Origin: Cyclobacteriaceae bacterium
GTDB taxonomy: Bacteria; Bacteroidota; Bacteroidia; Cytophagales; Cyclobacteriaceae
NCBI GenBank assembly: GCA_025363495.1
Contig: JANYDR010000016.1
Location: forward strand, 1-15,645
Length of the DNA stretch: 15,645 nucleotides
Reading direction: 5' to 3'
The notes beneath the pieces were generated by a model. The model did no database searches, was not told the origin of the DNA, and saw only the letters and a program-made list of their open reading frames with translations. Position 1 is the first letter of the stretch, and the number at the start of each line of letters is the position of its first letter. Below are positions 14,734 through 15,645 of the stretch, in pieces. Made by a program: the position numbers and the translations under genes.

Positions 14734-15645
14734 ATGTACATCGCCGCAGAAGAAGCCATCAACCTTATCCAATCGGGTAATCGGGTATTTATTCACGGTG
14801 GCGCAGCAACGCCTCTTGTTATGCTGGAGAAGCCTGCCGAAAACGCTTCAAAATTTTCCAATGTTGAGATTGTCAGTATAAGCCTCCATGGGAAAATCAG
14901 AATTACCGATAAGGCATTCCGGCAAAACTTCCGGATCAATTCACTCTTTGTTTCTGAAAACATCAGGGAAGCGGTCAACGACGGACGCGCTGATTATGTG
15001 CCTATATTCTTAAGTGAAATTCCTGGCTTGTTCAGAAAAGGAATATTGCCCATTGATGTAGCGATTGTGCATGTTTCACCGCCGGACACACATGGTTATT
15101 GTTCATTGGGAACGTCCGTAGATATTGCCATGGCTGCTGTCAAGAATGCTAAAAAAGTAATCGCACAGGTAAATCCACGCATGCCAAGAACATGGGGCGA
15201 CGGTATTATAAATGTCAGCGATTTCGATGCAATGGTTTGGGCTGAAAAAGAGCTTACCGAAGTTTTGCAAGGCGGCAGAAGTGAGATAGCAGCCCGCATT
15301 GGCGTGAATTGTGCTGAACTTGTAGAAAATGGTGCAACGATCCAGACAGGCATTGGCTCCATTCCAGATGCGGTATTAGCAAGCCTTATCAACCATAAAG
15401 AACTTGGTGTTCATACCGAAATGTTTTCTGATGGCATCATTCCCTTATTGGAGAAGGGTGTGATCACTAACCAGCACAAGAAAAAGCACCGTGGAAAATC
15501 CGTGACTTCTTTTATCCTCGGAAGCCGTGCGCTCTACGACTACGTGGATGATAATCCTTCTATTGCAGTGCTTGGAATTGATTATGTAAATGATACCTCT
15601 GTCATTCGCACCAATCCAAAAGTAACAGCGATCAATAGTGCTATC
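14734..15645 (+). CDS. Acetyl-CoA hydrolase/transferase family (4-hydroxybutyrate CoA-transferase-like), partial
   Basis: The frame is open from ATG 14734 to the right edge and gives 304 residues; the family is usually about 430, so the C-terminus is missing. The start MYIAAEEAINLIQSGNRVFI and the segment VSPPDTHGYCSLG are typical of the acetyl-CoA hydrolase/transferase family. The nucleotide-binding GIGSIPDAVL (from residue 206) and the catalytic glutamate Glu229 in VHTEMFSDG, which forms the covalent CoA thioester, are present. Members move CoA between acetyl-CoA and acids such as acetate, succinate or 4-hydroxybutyrate. It follows the copper ATPase by 11 bp and is probably co-transcribed, linking CoA-ester and acetate metabolism to the stress cluster. 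The donor and acceptor cannot be fixed from this fragment. Confidence 0.92.
   Translation, partial: MYIAAEEAINLIQSGNRVFIHGGAATPLVMLEKPAENASKFSNVEIVSISLHGKIRITDKAFRQNFRINSLFVSENIREAVNDGRADYVPIFLSEIPGLFRKGILPIDVAIVHVSPPDTHGYCSLGTSVDIAMAAVKNAKKVIAQVNPRMPRTWGDGIINVSDFDAMVWAEKELTEVLQGGRSEIAARIGVNCAELVENGATIQTGIGSIPDAVLASLINHKELGVHTEMFSDGIIPLLEKGVITNQHKKKHRGKSVTSFILGSRALYDYVDDNPSIAVLGIDYVNDTSVIRTNPKVTAINSAI

Overview
The window looks like chromosomal DNA from a Bacteroidota bacterium, most likely a Cytophagales-type soil or aquatic genus; this is inferred from gene content, not from a database search. The indicators are moderate G+C, weak or absent Shine-Dalgarno sequences, a PadR regulator overlapping an orphan FtsX/MacB-type permease, tandem-domain universal stress proteins, a CcoI-type copper ATPase, and intergenic fold-back repeats built on CACAGAT and CACGAAG units. 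I recognise no phage, transposase, CRISPR array, rRNA or tRNA.

Left part (1-2431). A secreted GH51 alpha-L-arabinofuranosidase lies on the minus strand and runs off the left edge. Its upstream region carries a perfect 13-bp inverted repeat that looks like an operator. An AhpD-like peroxidase-family gene follows, also on the minus strand. Next comes about 500 bp without a gene, holding two degenerate palindromic repeats and a candidate ECF-sigma promoter.

Middle part (2432-7383). A PadR-type repressor and a large orphan ABC permease overlap by the four bases ATGA. A CACGAAG fold-back repeat separates them from a secreted two-domain GH3 glycosidase. That glycosidase keeps the GH3 nucleophile motif but lacks the histidine loop of NagZ enzymes. 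A gene-free stretch of about 850 bp follows (7384-8229), containing a highly structured multi-hairpin repeat, a G+C-rich tract and a second repeat remnant.

Right part (8230-15645). This reads as a low-oxygen or energy-stress island: a DUF2892 membrane protein, a nitroreductase, a universal stress protein broken by one frameshift, a beta-CASP metallo-beta-lactamase RNase on the minus strand, an intact paralogous universal stress protein, a CcoI/FixI-type copper P-type ATPase, and an acetyl-CoA hydrolase/CoA-transferase cut by the right edge. The last three form a tight co-directional cluster with 18-bp and 11-bp gaps. Fnr/Crp-like palindromes (TGAY-N4-RTCA) lie upstream of the DUF2892 gene and in the divergent region between the RNase and the intact stress protein, and a degraded copy lies upstream of the broken one. 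The inferred theme is a response to oxygen limitation or stasis combining redox enzymes, stress proteins, RNA turnover, copper loading of a respiratory oxidase and CoA-ester metabolism.
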